The notes under the pieces are model-generated. The model did not search any database and was not told the origin of the DNA. It worked only from the letters and a program-made list of their open reading frames with translations. Made by a program: the position numbers and the translations under genes. From positions 1-64,000 of the forward strand of contig CAVSZI010000017.1 of NCBI GenBank assembly GCA_963732345.1: a stretch of DNA of 64,000 nt. Direction: 5' to 3'. Origin of the DNA: Bog-532 sp963732345. Lineage in GTDB: Bacteria; Actinomycetota; Actinomycetes; Streptosporangiales; Streptosporangiaceae. This document shows, one piece after another, positions 34,795 to 42,273 of this stretch. Every line of letters begins with the position of its first letter. Position 1 is the stretch's first letter.

Positions 34795-36530
34795 CCGAAA
34801 TGCAGACAAACGAGACTACCGACAAAATAGTACGCCACTTCACTGCGGCTGGTATACCCGTCGTGGATGTTGTTATGCGCTCTTATCCAGATGAGACTAA
34901 TTATTTGGTGTTCGTCTATGAGCATGATGTTCCAAGGGCAGCCGAACTTGGAAATCAGCTTGACGATCAGCTTTCGAGAAAAGAACACCGCGCATTTATA
35001 GTGATACGGCGTGCATCTACAGAGCAGCTAAAGGTCGAAGCGGCATCGAAAGAGCCTCTTCCTCAAGGAGTACAGGACAGTCGCGCTACTGAGCTCGTTC
35101 ACCTAATTAGCGCCCGTTCACGCGTCTCCGAGGTTCAGCCTAGCCTCGCATATGTACCAAACGCCGAATTCAATCTCTCCTCTGTTGCGGCTACCCGTCA
35201 TCAGTTGATATTTGGCCGTCGTGGTGCAGGGAAAAGTGCTCTACTCGTAGAGGCACGTCGCAGCTTGCCGTCCGAATCCACGCTGACGTGTTGGCTCAAT
35301 ATGCAAACATATCGAAATGAACCCTCAAACCGAGTGTTCGTATACGTACTTGATGAACTCTTGAGCCAGATGGTCGCGCGGGCACAGCAATTTCCTAGCG
35401 GATCTATGGTTCCGCTTACGATAGCTACGCTCTATGAGCAAACTCGTCGCCTACTTGTCAGTCTTGATATCTCAGATCGGCAAGCCGAAATTCTCATACC
35501 TGAAATGCAGCGAGCCGTTCGCCGGTTTATCGAAATCAGCGGCATGCGGATATATATATTTCTCGACGATTTCTATTACCTCCGCCGAAACGATCAACCG
35601 CGTTTGCTCGACATGCTTCACGGTTGCGTCAGAGACTGTGATGCATGGATGAAAATCGCATCCATCCGTCACCTAACGCGCTGGTTTCAGTCGAGGCCGC
35701 CGCTGGGTCTAGAGACAATTCATGACGCAGACCATCTTAACCTAGATGTCACTCTGCAAGATCCACGTCGCGCAAAGGACTTTCTTGAGAATATCCTCAC
35801 CCAATACGTCCGACGGGTAGGTGTATCAGCGCTAAACAGATTGTTTCACGGCACGGCGCTGGATCGACTGGTACTGGCCTCGGGTGCCGTACCTAGGGAT
35901 TATCTACTTCTTGCCGGAAGTGCCATCACAAAGGCGCAAGGAAGGGCGAATGCCAAGCTAGTAGGGGTTCAAGATGTAAACCAGGCAGCTGGCGACGCGG
36001 CCCAAGTTAAGCTGCAAGAGCTTGAAGAGGATATGGCCTCTAATGTTGACTCGGCAGCTCGGACATTCGAAGCGTTCCTCCGCGTTCGTTCATTCTGCCT
36101 CGACCTTGAGAATCACACATATTTTCTGGTCGGATACGGCGACAAGGAAAGATTCCCAGAGTGCTACAACGTGCTGACTGATCTGCTCGATGTCAGGCTC
36201 ATCCACTTGCTAGATGCTGGAGTCTCTGACCCTCACGCTGCCGGTCATCGGTTCGAAGCGTACATGCTAGATCTTAGTCAATTTTCCGGGCTTCGCCTTA
36301 AGCAGGGAATCCGGGTCCTGGATTTCTCCCGAGGTACGATAATTTCCCGGCAAACCAGGGAGCGCCAGAGCTCTGAACGGCACAATGCCAGTTCGGCGCT
36401 CCGGAAAGGCGATACACCTTTGAAGGCTATTGCGATCATGCGCGCCGCTCCAACCTTTCAACTGGAGCGGTTCATCGATCTAGCACAGACCGGCGGAAGC
36501 TCTGAAATACCAGACGGGCTGTTTGAATAA
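34791..36530 (+). CDS. P-loop ATPase partner of the HEPN protein
   Basis: A 579-residue protein. Residues 1-85 form a separate alpha/beta domain I cannot assign (DKIVRHFTAAGIPVVDVVMR, then NYLVFVYEHDVPRAAELGNQ). An AAA/STAND-like ATPase follows, with Walker A FGRRGAGKS (about 141-149) and Walker B IYIFLDDFYYL (about 254-264). A SIRHLTRWF stretch and GAVPRDYLLLAG suggest an ORC/STAND-type fold. The C-terminal 200 residues are helical, with winged-helix character possible. It is translated from an ATG overlapping the HEPN stop, so the two products probably work together. No transposase or known defence domain is present. Confidence 0.72.
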   Translation: MTEMQTNETTDKIVRHFTAAGIPVVDVVMRSYPDETNYLVFVYEHDVPRAAELGNQLDDQLSRKEHRAFIVIRRASTEQLKVEAASKEPLPQGVQDSRATELVHLISARSRVSEVQPSLAYVPNAEFNLSSVAATRHQLIFGRRGAGKSALLVEARRSLPSESTLTCWLNMQTYRNEPSNRVFVYVLDELLSQMVARAQQFPSGSMVPLTIATLYEQTRRLLVSLDISDRQAEILIPEMQRAVRRFIEISGMRIYIFLDDFYYLRRNDQPRLLDMLHGCVRDCDAWMKIASIRHLTRWFQSRPPLGLETIHDADHLNLDVTLQDPRRAKDFLENILTQYVRRVGVSALNRLFHGTALDRLVLASGAVPRDYLLLAGSAITKAQGRANAKLVGVQDVNQAAGDAAQVKLQELEEDMASNVDSAARTFEAFLRVRSFCLDLENHTYFLVGYGDKERFPECYNVLTDLLDVRLIHLLDAGVSDPHAAGHRFEAYMLDLSQFSGLRLKQGIRVLDFSRGTIISRQTRERQSSERHNASSALRKGDTPLKAIAIMRAAPTFQLERFIDLAQTGGSSEIPDGLFE

Positions 36531-37137
36531 TCGCCCTGCACCTCGCGTCCACGGGGCTCAGCGCCTTACCGTTATTACTCCCCACTGCTCCGCGCACACA
36601 GCCAGCCCCTCACCAGCACGCCAAGAGACAAGTGAGACCCCGGGATGCACAAAGGCCGCACACTGGCCAAACACTCGTTGCGCAGCATGTGGCCCGCCCG
36701 TACGGGCACTGTGCGGGGCAACCGGACAGCGGCTACCGCCGCTGGCCTGGGTGGGTGCCGTCCTACCCGTTCCGCTAACCGCTTCCTGACCTCACCCACT
36801 CTCCGAGCGGGCGAGGTCAGGAAGCAGCTCCACAGGACGGCACCCACCCAGGCAAAGACAGAAAACCGAAAAGAAGAGGGTCAAAAAATCAAGGTCAAGG
36901 TCAAAAGCAAGGTCAATCCGTACTTATGTCCAATGGTGAGACGGATGTTGCGTAACAGCCGAGGTCCGAGGAAAGCATGCGCAGGAACTTACCCATGCTG
37001 GCCGTAACTCCGTGAGCGAGGAACAGCAGTGGCACGCCTTGCGTGGCTTGATCATGTCCGCCGAAACGGCACAGGCGCGGTGATGGAATCGGCCCCGGAT
37101 ACGGGGAGCGTGTCTCGCTGCGGGCCGGGAAGGGTTC
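36531..37137. other. Non-coding region with structured DNA
   Basis: About 600 bases between the ATPase and DUF397 genes with no convincing gene. Short frames here have low-complexity products that cross the hairpin. It contains the nested inverted repeat at 36745-36853 and an A-rich tract (about 36855-36915) with three AAGGTCA direct repeats. Confidence 0.5.
36745..36853. repeat. Nested perfect inverted repeats (109-base hairpin)
   Basis: The outer arms, GCCTGGGTGGGTGCCGTCCT (36745-36764) and its exact complement (36834-36853), are 20 bp without mismatch. The inner arms, GCTTCCTGACCTC (36781-36793) and its exact complement (36813-36825), are 13 bp. Transcribed on either strand, this would fold into a long two-stage hairpin. 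No T tract follows on either strand, so it is not an ordinary terminator. Confidence 0.93.
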
Positions 37138-37332
37138 TCAGGTCAGTGTCGCGGTCTTGAGCCGGTCGGTGAACCGGCGCCACTGCCCGGGCCCGAAGAC
37201 CAGCCCGGGCCGTTGCCGGTTTTTGCTGTCCCGTACCATAACCGGGCCGGGACGCGCCGCCGCGACCTCAACGCAGTTGCCATCTTGGGTGCTGTGGCTG
37301 CTGGTGCGCCAGATGGCGCCGGATGCCTCCAT
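37138..37332 (-). CDS. DUF397 (BldB-like) small protein
   Basis: A 64-residue DUF397 protein with the family pattern WRTSSHSTQDGNCVEVA, then VRDSKNR and a C-terminal WRRFTDRLK. Such proteins are paired with a WhiJ-like XRE regulator and an RsbW-like ATPase in repeated actinomycete clusters. In characterised cases the DUF397 partner modulates the regulator. Here it lies 32 bases downstream of the XRE gene on the same strand, probably in one operon. Confidence 0.9.
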   Translation of the reverse strand: MEASGAIWRTSSHSTQDGNCVEVAAARPGPVMVRDSKNRQRPGLVFGPGQWRRFTDRLKTATLT

Positions 37333-37364
37333 CGCGGGTTCCCCGCACTTTCTTCGCGTCCTGC

Positions 37365-38216
37365 TCAGGTCATTTGGCCGGCCACCTGGGCGATCAGAGC
37401 GCGGGATTCGTCGGGGCCGAGCGCCCTGGCGCGCAGATGGTCGAACAACTCAGCATAAGCGCCAACGTCGGCCGGTTCCTCAAGGTAAACGCTGCCGCGG
37501 CGGTACTGGACGTAGGCGACGTCGGGGTCGGCGGGTTCGGGGAACCGCAGGATGACGAACGAGCCGTCCATGCCCGGATGGGCGCCTGCGCCGTAGGCCA
37601 GCACTTGGACGATGACCCGGTTGGGCCGGGACACCTCCGCCAGATGCCGCAACTGCTCCCCCATGGTGGCTATGCCGCCGACCTGGCGGTGCAGCGCAGC
37701 TTCGTTCAGCACGACCCATATCCTTGGCGCGTCCTCACTGGTGAGGCGTTCCTGGCGCTTCATCCGGACCGCGATCCGCCGTTCAATTTCCTCATCGGGG
37801 GGAACGTCGACGTCGGCGAGCATGACGGCGCGGGCATACCCCTCGGTCTGCAGGAGTCCGGGGATGGCTTCGGCCTCATAAGAGCGGATCTCGGAGGCTT
37901 CTTCTTCTAGCCCGACGTAGACCTCGAACCAGGGGGTCACCGAGTACTGCTGCCACCAGCCACGCCGGCGTGCCTCCTGGGCCAGGGTGATCAGCATGTC
38001 GCGCCGGGTCCCGGTCACGCCGTACAGCTCCAGCATGCGGGCCGCATCGGCAACCCGGGGTGCGCTTTGCCCGCTTTCGATCCGGGTCACCGTGACCGGG
38101 GAGCAGCCCACGAATTGGGCGACCTGCTCGCGGGTCTGGCTGGATTCCTTCCGCAGCCTGCGCATCTCTGCTGCCAGGCGTCGCCGTCGCACTGTCGGGC
38201 TTGACCGGTTCGGCAC
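37365..38216 (-). CDS. WhiJ-like XRE regulator with DUF5753
   Basis: A 283-residue transcriptional regulator. The N-terminal helix-turn-helix is at about residues 12-70 (LRKESSQTREQVAQFVGCSPVTVTRIESGQ). The rest is the DUF5753 sensor domain, with WFEVYVGLEEEASEIRSYEAEAIPGLLQTEGYARA and VLNEAALHRQVG. It is the central member of the XRE/DUF397/RsbW-like trio. It probably binds the palindromes TGAACTAGTTCA and TGAACTGGTTCA just upstream, controlling both itself and the divergent ATPase gene. The ligand is unknown. Confidence 0.92.
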   Translation of the reverse strand: MPNRSSPTVRRRRLAAEMRRLRKESSQTREQVAQFVGCSPVTVTRIESGQSAPRVADAARMLELYGVTGTRRDMLITLAQEARRRGWWQQYSVTPWFEVYVGLEEEASEIRSYEAEAIPGLLQTEGYARAVMLADVDVPPDEEIERRIAVRMKRQERLTSEDAPRIWVVLNEAALHRQVGGIATMGEQLRHLAEVSRPNRVIVQVLAYGAGAHPGMDGSFVILRFPEPADPDVAYVQYRRGSVYLEEPADVGAYAELFDHLRARALGPDESRALIAQVAGQMT

Positions 38217-38243
38217 CAGGTCACCTCACCTATCCATGATCAA

Positions 38244-38283
38244 TGAACGAGTCAATTTGAACTAGTTCATTTGAACTGGTTCA
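38244..38283. promoter_or_regulatory. Tandem palindromic operators between the XRE and RsbW-like genes
   Basis: TGAACTAGTTCA (38258-38269) is a perfect palindrome. TGAACTGGTTCA (38272-38283) is the same with one change, 14 bases on. TGAACGAGTCA (38244-38254) is a weaker third copy 14 bases before the first. The even spacing suggests cooperative binding by the XRE protein. Confidence 0.65.
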
Positions 38284-38392
38284 CATCTTCCCTAGTTAGG
38301 AGCATCCTGGGACTGTACAGCACCAGCCACCATTGATCACCCGCCATCGGCAGCACCGCCGACCAGATCACGGCGGGGCCCGGGAGGATGAC

Positions 38393-38836
38393 ATGAGCGA
38401 CCGCGCAGCACTTCGGCCACCGGCCGGGCCCTCCCGCCCGCCGTTAACGTGGGAACGCAGCTACCCCGGCCGCGCTGAGCAGGCCCGGCACATGCGGGCC
38501 GCGCTGCGGGCTTTCCTGGCGGGTTGCCCTACAGCCGGCGACGCCATTTTGCTGGCCAGCGAACTGGCCGCCAACGCCATCGCGCACTCCGCCAGCGGCG
38601 ATCCAGGCGGCACCTTCACCGTCCGCGCCCACGTCCGCGACGGCGCCTGTATCCACGCCCAGGTCGAAGACCAGGGAAGCATGTGGGACGGCCAGATCAC
38701 CGCCCCGCGGTCCCCGCACGGCCTGTATCTGCTGCGCCAGCTGTCCGCCGCTTGCGGCACCCGGCGCGGGCCGCAGGGATGGATTACCTGGTTCACCATC
38801 AGCCCGTCCGCCGCAGGACCGGCGCCACGCCCATGA
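38393..38836 (+). CDS. RsbW-like ATP-binding (anti-sigma-type) protein
   Basis: A 147-residue GHKL-type ATP-binding protein. The N-box is LLASELAANAIAHSASG, the G1 box VEDQGSMWDG and the G2 region HGLYLLRQLSAACG. These proteins resemble anti-sigma kinases such as RsbW, but many in this cluster type have no known sigma partner. The ATG at 38393 has GGGAGG six bases upstream. It is divergent from the WhiJ-like gene and completes the trio. The next small ORF overlaps its stop (ATGA). Confidence 0.88.
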   Translation: MSDRAALRPPAGPSRPPLTWERSYPGRAEQARHMRAALRAFLAGCPTAGDAILLASELAANAIAHSASGDPGGTFTVRAHVRDGACIHAQVEDQGSMWDGQITAPRSPHGLYLLRQLSAACGTRRGPQGWITWFTISPSAAGPAPRP

Positions 38837-39042
38837 TCACCCTCGCGACCGCTCTCGCAGCCGCCCGGCAAACCCTTATCGCCGTGGCGGAACGAGCGGA
38901 CCGGCAGGGCTACTACACCGGCGCGCGCACCGACATCATCAACTCGCACGCCGACCTGCGCGCCGCGCTCGACATGCTCATCAAAGCAGCCGAGCGCGCA
39001 GAGTCAACAGTTGCCGAACAAACCGGCATTGCCGAAGATTGA
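38833..39042 (+). CDS. Small hypothetical protein coupled to the RsbW-like gene
   Basis: A 69-residue, Ala-rich, probably helical protein (MITLATALAAARQTLIAVAE, then ADLRAALDMLIKAAERAEST). It starts in an ATGA overlap with the upstream stop, which supports real translation. No family is recognised. Confidence 0.55.
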   Translation: MITLATALAAARQTLIAVAERADRQGYYTGARTDIINSHADLRAALDMLIKAAERAESTVAEQTGIAED

Positions 39043-39491
39043 CCGTTCCGGCCCGGTGTGCTGCCGAGCTGTCGCTGCTGGTCTTGCATCTTGTGCCGGG
39101 GCAGCCCTCCGGCCCGGCTGTCGTGACTGGCCTGATCACCTGGTTTGCGCTGACCGCGCGGGGGGATCTGGCCCCGCCACCGGGCCGGTGATCAATCATG
39201 ATGCCTCCGGCGGGGGCCTCCGGCTCGGTGACGGGGGCCACCAGGCCAGGCCGCCGCACGTGGCTGGGGTGGAAGCCTGCCGGTCACCTCGCCGTCATCC
39301 CGGGACAAGCCGAGCAGACCAGGCCGCGCCCATCCAGGTCGTTCGTCCAGTGGGGCGCTCCACCTGGACAGGCACGGCCCGGCCCGCTAACCCCTGCGGG
39401 CGGGACGACGGCGAGGTGACACCCAGCCAGGCCAGCAAATACGCTCACGCGCATTAAAGGCCCCAGACACGAGAAAGGGAGCAGGCATTAA
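39043..39491. other. Region upstream of the recombinase unit
   Basis: About 450 bases without a supported gene; the open frames are Gly/Pro/Arg-rich and lack ribosome sites. At its right end GCATTAA occurs at 39451-39457, 39485-39491 and, just inside the next ORF, at 39496-39502. The last two are 11 bases apart. Confidence 0.4.
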
Positions 39492-39593
39492 ATGGGCATT
39501 AAGCAGCCGGGGCAAGACCGGGAAAGGCTAGAAGAACAGACCGGTGATTTACCGTCCCTATTCCCGGGCCGGTCATTATCGCATATAATTTGA
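39492..39593 (+). CDS. Possible 33-residue protein upstream of the recombinase
   Basis: MGIKQPGQDRERLEEQTGDL, ending SLSHII. GGGAG lies about 10 bases before the ATG. Its end overlaps the TATAAT promoter element of the following ORF. It could be a regulatory peptide or chance. Confidence 0.3.
   Translation: MGIKQPGQDRERLEEQTGDLPSLFPGRSLSHII
39584..39589 (+). promoter_or_regulatory. TATAAT -10 element before the recombinase unit
   Basis: A perfect TATAAT at 39584-39589, followed by a GAGGAGAGAGGAAAGG ribosome-site region and the ATG at 39617. No good -35 is visible 17 bases upstream (TTCCCG). Confidence 0.45.
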
Positions 39594-39616
39594 GGAGAGA
39601 GGAAAGGCCGGGCAGG

Positions 39617-39748
39617 ATGAAAGTCCGGTACAAGATAAAGATAGAGACCGGGCGCAAAGCCAGGGAACTGGACGAGCGGCAGGCCGAACTGATCCGGGAC
39701 CTGCTGCACTGGGCCCGCCAGCACCGGGCCCGGCGGCCCGGGACCTAA
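39617..39748 (+). CDS. Small basic protein preceding the serine recombinase
   Basis: A 43-residue basic, helical peptide (MKVRYKIKIETGRKARELDE, ending RARRPGT). It has purine-rich ribosome-site sequence upstream and a stop 9 bases before the recombinase ATG, with TAAGGAG serving the next gene. Its size, charge and position suggest a recombination-directionality or regulatory factor, but there is no recognised domain. Confidence 0.5.
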   Translation: MKVRYKIKIETGRKARELDERQAELIRDLLHWARQHRARRPGT

Positions 39749-39757
39749 GGAGACAGC

Positions 39758-41565
39758 ATGACCGCGACAGCAGCAGACATCCCCCAGGCCCTCGCCGCCA
39801 CCGCCGGGCCGGCTGAGCTGGTCCCAGTAGCGTTCCTGGGCCGCACCTCCAACGAGCGGCTCCAGGACCCGGTGGCGTCGATGAACCGGCAGGTCCGCAA
39901 CTGCCGGGCCTGGCTGCCGGCCGGCTGCCAGATCGTGGCCTACTACTGGGACGTCGAATCCGGCGGCAACGACCTGGAAGACCGGGGCCACGGCGACGCC
40001 TGGCAGATCACCGCCGCCGCCGGGATCCCCCGCGACGGCGGCATCGCGGACCTGCTGAACGAGGCCGCATCCCCCACCCCGGATTTCACGTTCGTGGTCT
40101 GCGAGGACATCGAGCGCTCCGCCCGCGACACCTACAACTCACTGAAACTGGAAAGAGAACTCCAGAATCAGGGCATCCCGATATTCGCCACCGACGAGCC
40201 GTTCAATATCGAAGGGATCAACGCGACCACCGTTCTGGTCCGCCGGGTCAAGCAAGGCGTCGCCGAATGGTACCGGCTCCAATTGAAAGGCAAAGTCTGG
40301 GACGGGCTGAAAGAACATTCCCTCGCCGGCTGGAACCTCGGCAAAGTCCCGGTCGGCTACCTCGGGGAACGGCACCCGCATCCCAACCCCATCAAGGCCG
40401 CCGAAGGCCGCACCAAAACCCGGCTCACCGAAGATCCCGTCTACGGCCCGATCGTCGCGCTGATCTACCGGTGGCGGGTTAGTGAGCATCTGGGGAAGCC
40501 GACCATCCGGGCCCGGCTGGCCGCCGACCCGGCCGCCTACCCGCCGCCCGGCCCGGCCGGCTGGTCCCTGGCGCTGGTCGATGAGATCCTGTCCAACCCC
40601 AAGTACACCGGCCATCAGGTGATGGGCCGCCGCCGCCGCAAAGCCGGCAAGAAAGTCTGGATGCCGTCCAGCGAATGGATCTGGTCCGCCGAAACCCACC
40701 CACACCGCCCTGGTGGACATGGCCACCTGGGACGCCGCCCAGCGGACCGGCCGCCGCCACGGCAACGTCCGCGACCCCGAAATGCCCACCACCCGGACCG
40801 GCCGCCGGTACAAGCTCCGCTCCCGGCTGTACTGCTCCATCTGCCACCGCCGCATGAGCGGCACCACCATCCGCGCCCACACCTACTACCGGTGCCCGCA
40901 CGATCCCGGCCTGCCCCGCCACTACGCCGCCCACCCCGAGCACCGCACCGTCGCCGTCCGCGAAGACGTCATGACCGCCGCCCTCGCCCGGTTCTTCACC
41001 GAGCGGGTGTTCGGCCCCGACCGGGCCGCCCTGCTCACCACCGGCCTGCCCGCCACCGCCGCCGGCCAGGCCGAGCGCCGCGACCGGCAAGCCGCCGCGA
41101 TCCGCCGCAAGATCGCCCGGCTCGACACCGCCGAGACCGCGCTGATCACCGAATTGGAAACCCCCGCCGACCCCGCCGACCCCGCCGCCCAGGCCCTCCG
41201 CCAGCGGATCCGCGCCCGGTTCACCGACCTCTACACCCAGCGCACCACCCTGGAAACCGAGCTACGCGTCCTCGAAGATAGCCCCCGCCGAGCCCGACAA
41301 TGACCCCACCCTGCTGGACGAACTGCCGATCCTGGGCGACATCCTCACCGAAGCACCCGCCGCCCTGACCGAACGGCTCCTCGACGCGTTCGACGTCCAG
41401 GCCGTTTACAACCGGGACAAAAACCAGGTCACCATCCACGCCACCCTCACCAACGCCACACCCCAAGCCATCCACGATCTGCTCACCGACCCCCGCGCCG
41501 ACCACAACACCCCGCTACCATCACAACCAGGGAACCACAGCCTCAAGATCATGTTGCCCATTTGA
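39758..41565 (+). pseudogene. Large serine recombinase, two +1 frameshifts
   Basis: A large serine integrase/recombinase of about 600 residues. The resolvase domain starts at VPVAFLGRTSNERLQDPVAS with Ser in the catalytic position. It is followed by FVVCEDIERSARDTYNSLKLE, the recombinase domain (WDGLKEHSLAGWNLGKVPVGYL and DEILSNPKYTGHQVMGRRRR), a zinc ribbon CSICHRRMSG...YYRCP, and a coiled coil (RKIARLDTAETALITELE). One extra A at about 40692-40694 and one extra C at about 41282-41286 break the frame. Removing each gives a continuous protein ending KIMLPI at the TGA at 41563-41565. Both are in homopolymers, so sequencing error is likely. Confidence 0.85.
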
Positions 41566-42185
41566 CCGGGCACACTGGGTCGTCCCCCCGGGCCAGCACA
41601 GCGAACCGGGCCTTCAGGCCCGGTGAGTGGCCGGTGTATCGGCGAAGTGCCACTGCGGGGCGCGGAGCGCAGCGGGGGGTTCCGGGGGGCGTGCCATTCC
41701 AAATGGCAAACAGCCAACCCGAGCCGACGCCTGGTGATCGAGTGGACCACCGAACTGTGATTCGAGCCCGCAACGGGGGAACAGCAGTGACACCGAGTTT
41801 TCCGGGTTTGCTCCCCATAGGGATGCCGAACAATCACTGCCCAGCCCGGCCGACTCGCTAACTGGTCATCGAGTGGACAGCCCAGATCCAGACCAGCAAC
41901 CCCCTAGCGCGGCCAGCGTGACCGGCTGCGCGGGCTAAGGAAGGCTGTCAACCGAGGAAGACACACCACTGGCAGGCCGGGGCCCAGTGCCGCCGCACTC
42001 GTCCCGGCCGCGCCCACCAGGCACGGAAAACAGCAGCAACAGGCCGGCGGCCCGCCCACCTGGCGCCGGTCCCCGCCACACGGAACACCCGCCGCCGCAC
42101 GCGTCCCGGCGCCAGGACAAACTGAAACGGTGCCCTCCGGGCACTCCTCGCCTAAAGCGACGCCCTCCGGGCGAAAGCCCCCCAA
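41566..42185. repeat. Dispersed non-coding repeat, copy C
   Basis: It starts at the recombinase stop with CCGGGCACACTGGGTCGTCC, a 5' end also present in fragment D after the recombinase relic. It contains the CCGGGCCT-TC-AGGCCCGG hairpin (41606-41623), GCGGGGCGCGGAGCGCAGCG, two CATCGAGTGGAC-type sites (about 41735 and 41866), GCGGCCAGCGTGACCGGC, and terminal hairpins GGTGCCC-TCC-GGGCAC (about 42130-42148) and GCCCTCCGGGC. It is closely similar to copy A over some 600 bases. Confidence 0.82.
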
Positions 42186-42273
42186 AGCGAGGCAACTCTA
42201 GAGTCGCGGCAGACGGACTGTGGTAACGTACAGTGAGAAATGCGCTACTTCAGGTAATCGGCGGGAGCGCCGG

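Noticed and set aside
36645..37007. 120-residue frame after the ATPase gene
   Set aside because: It runs through both arms of the perfect hairpin and ends in a Lys/Val string from A-rich DNA; not protein-like.
39011..39457. 148-residue frame before the recombinase unit
   Set aside because: Gly/Pro/Arg-rich, no ribosome site, and overlaps the end of the previous small gene.
41406..41837. Minus-strand hypothetical protein over repeat copy C (and its equivalent over copy A)
   Set aside because: The frames match only because the DNA repeats; they differ in length and start and have no ribosome site, so I treat the repeat as non-coding.
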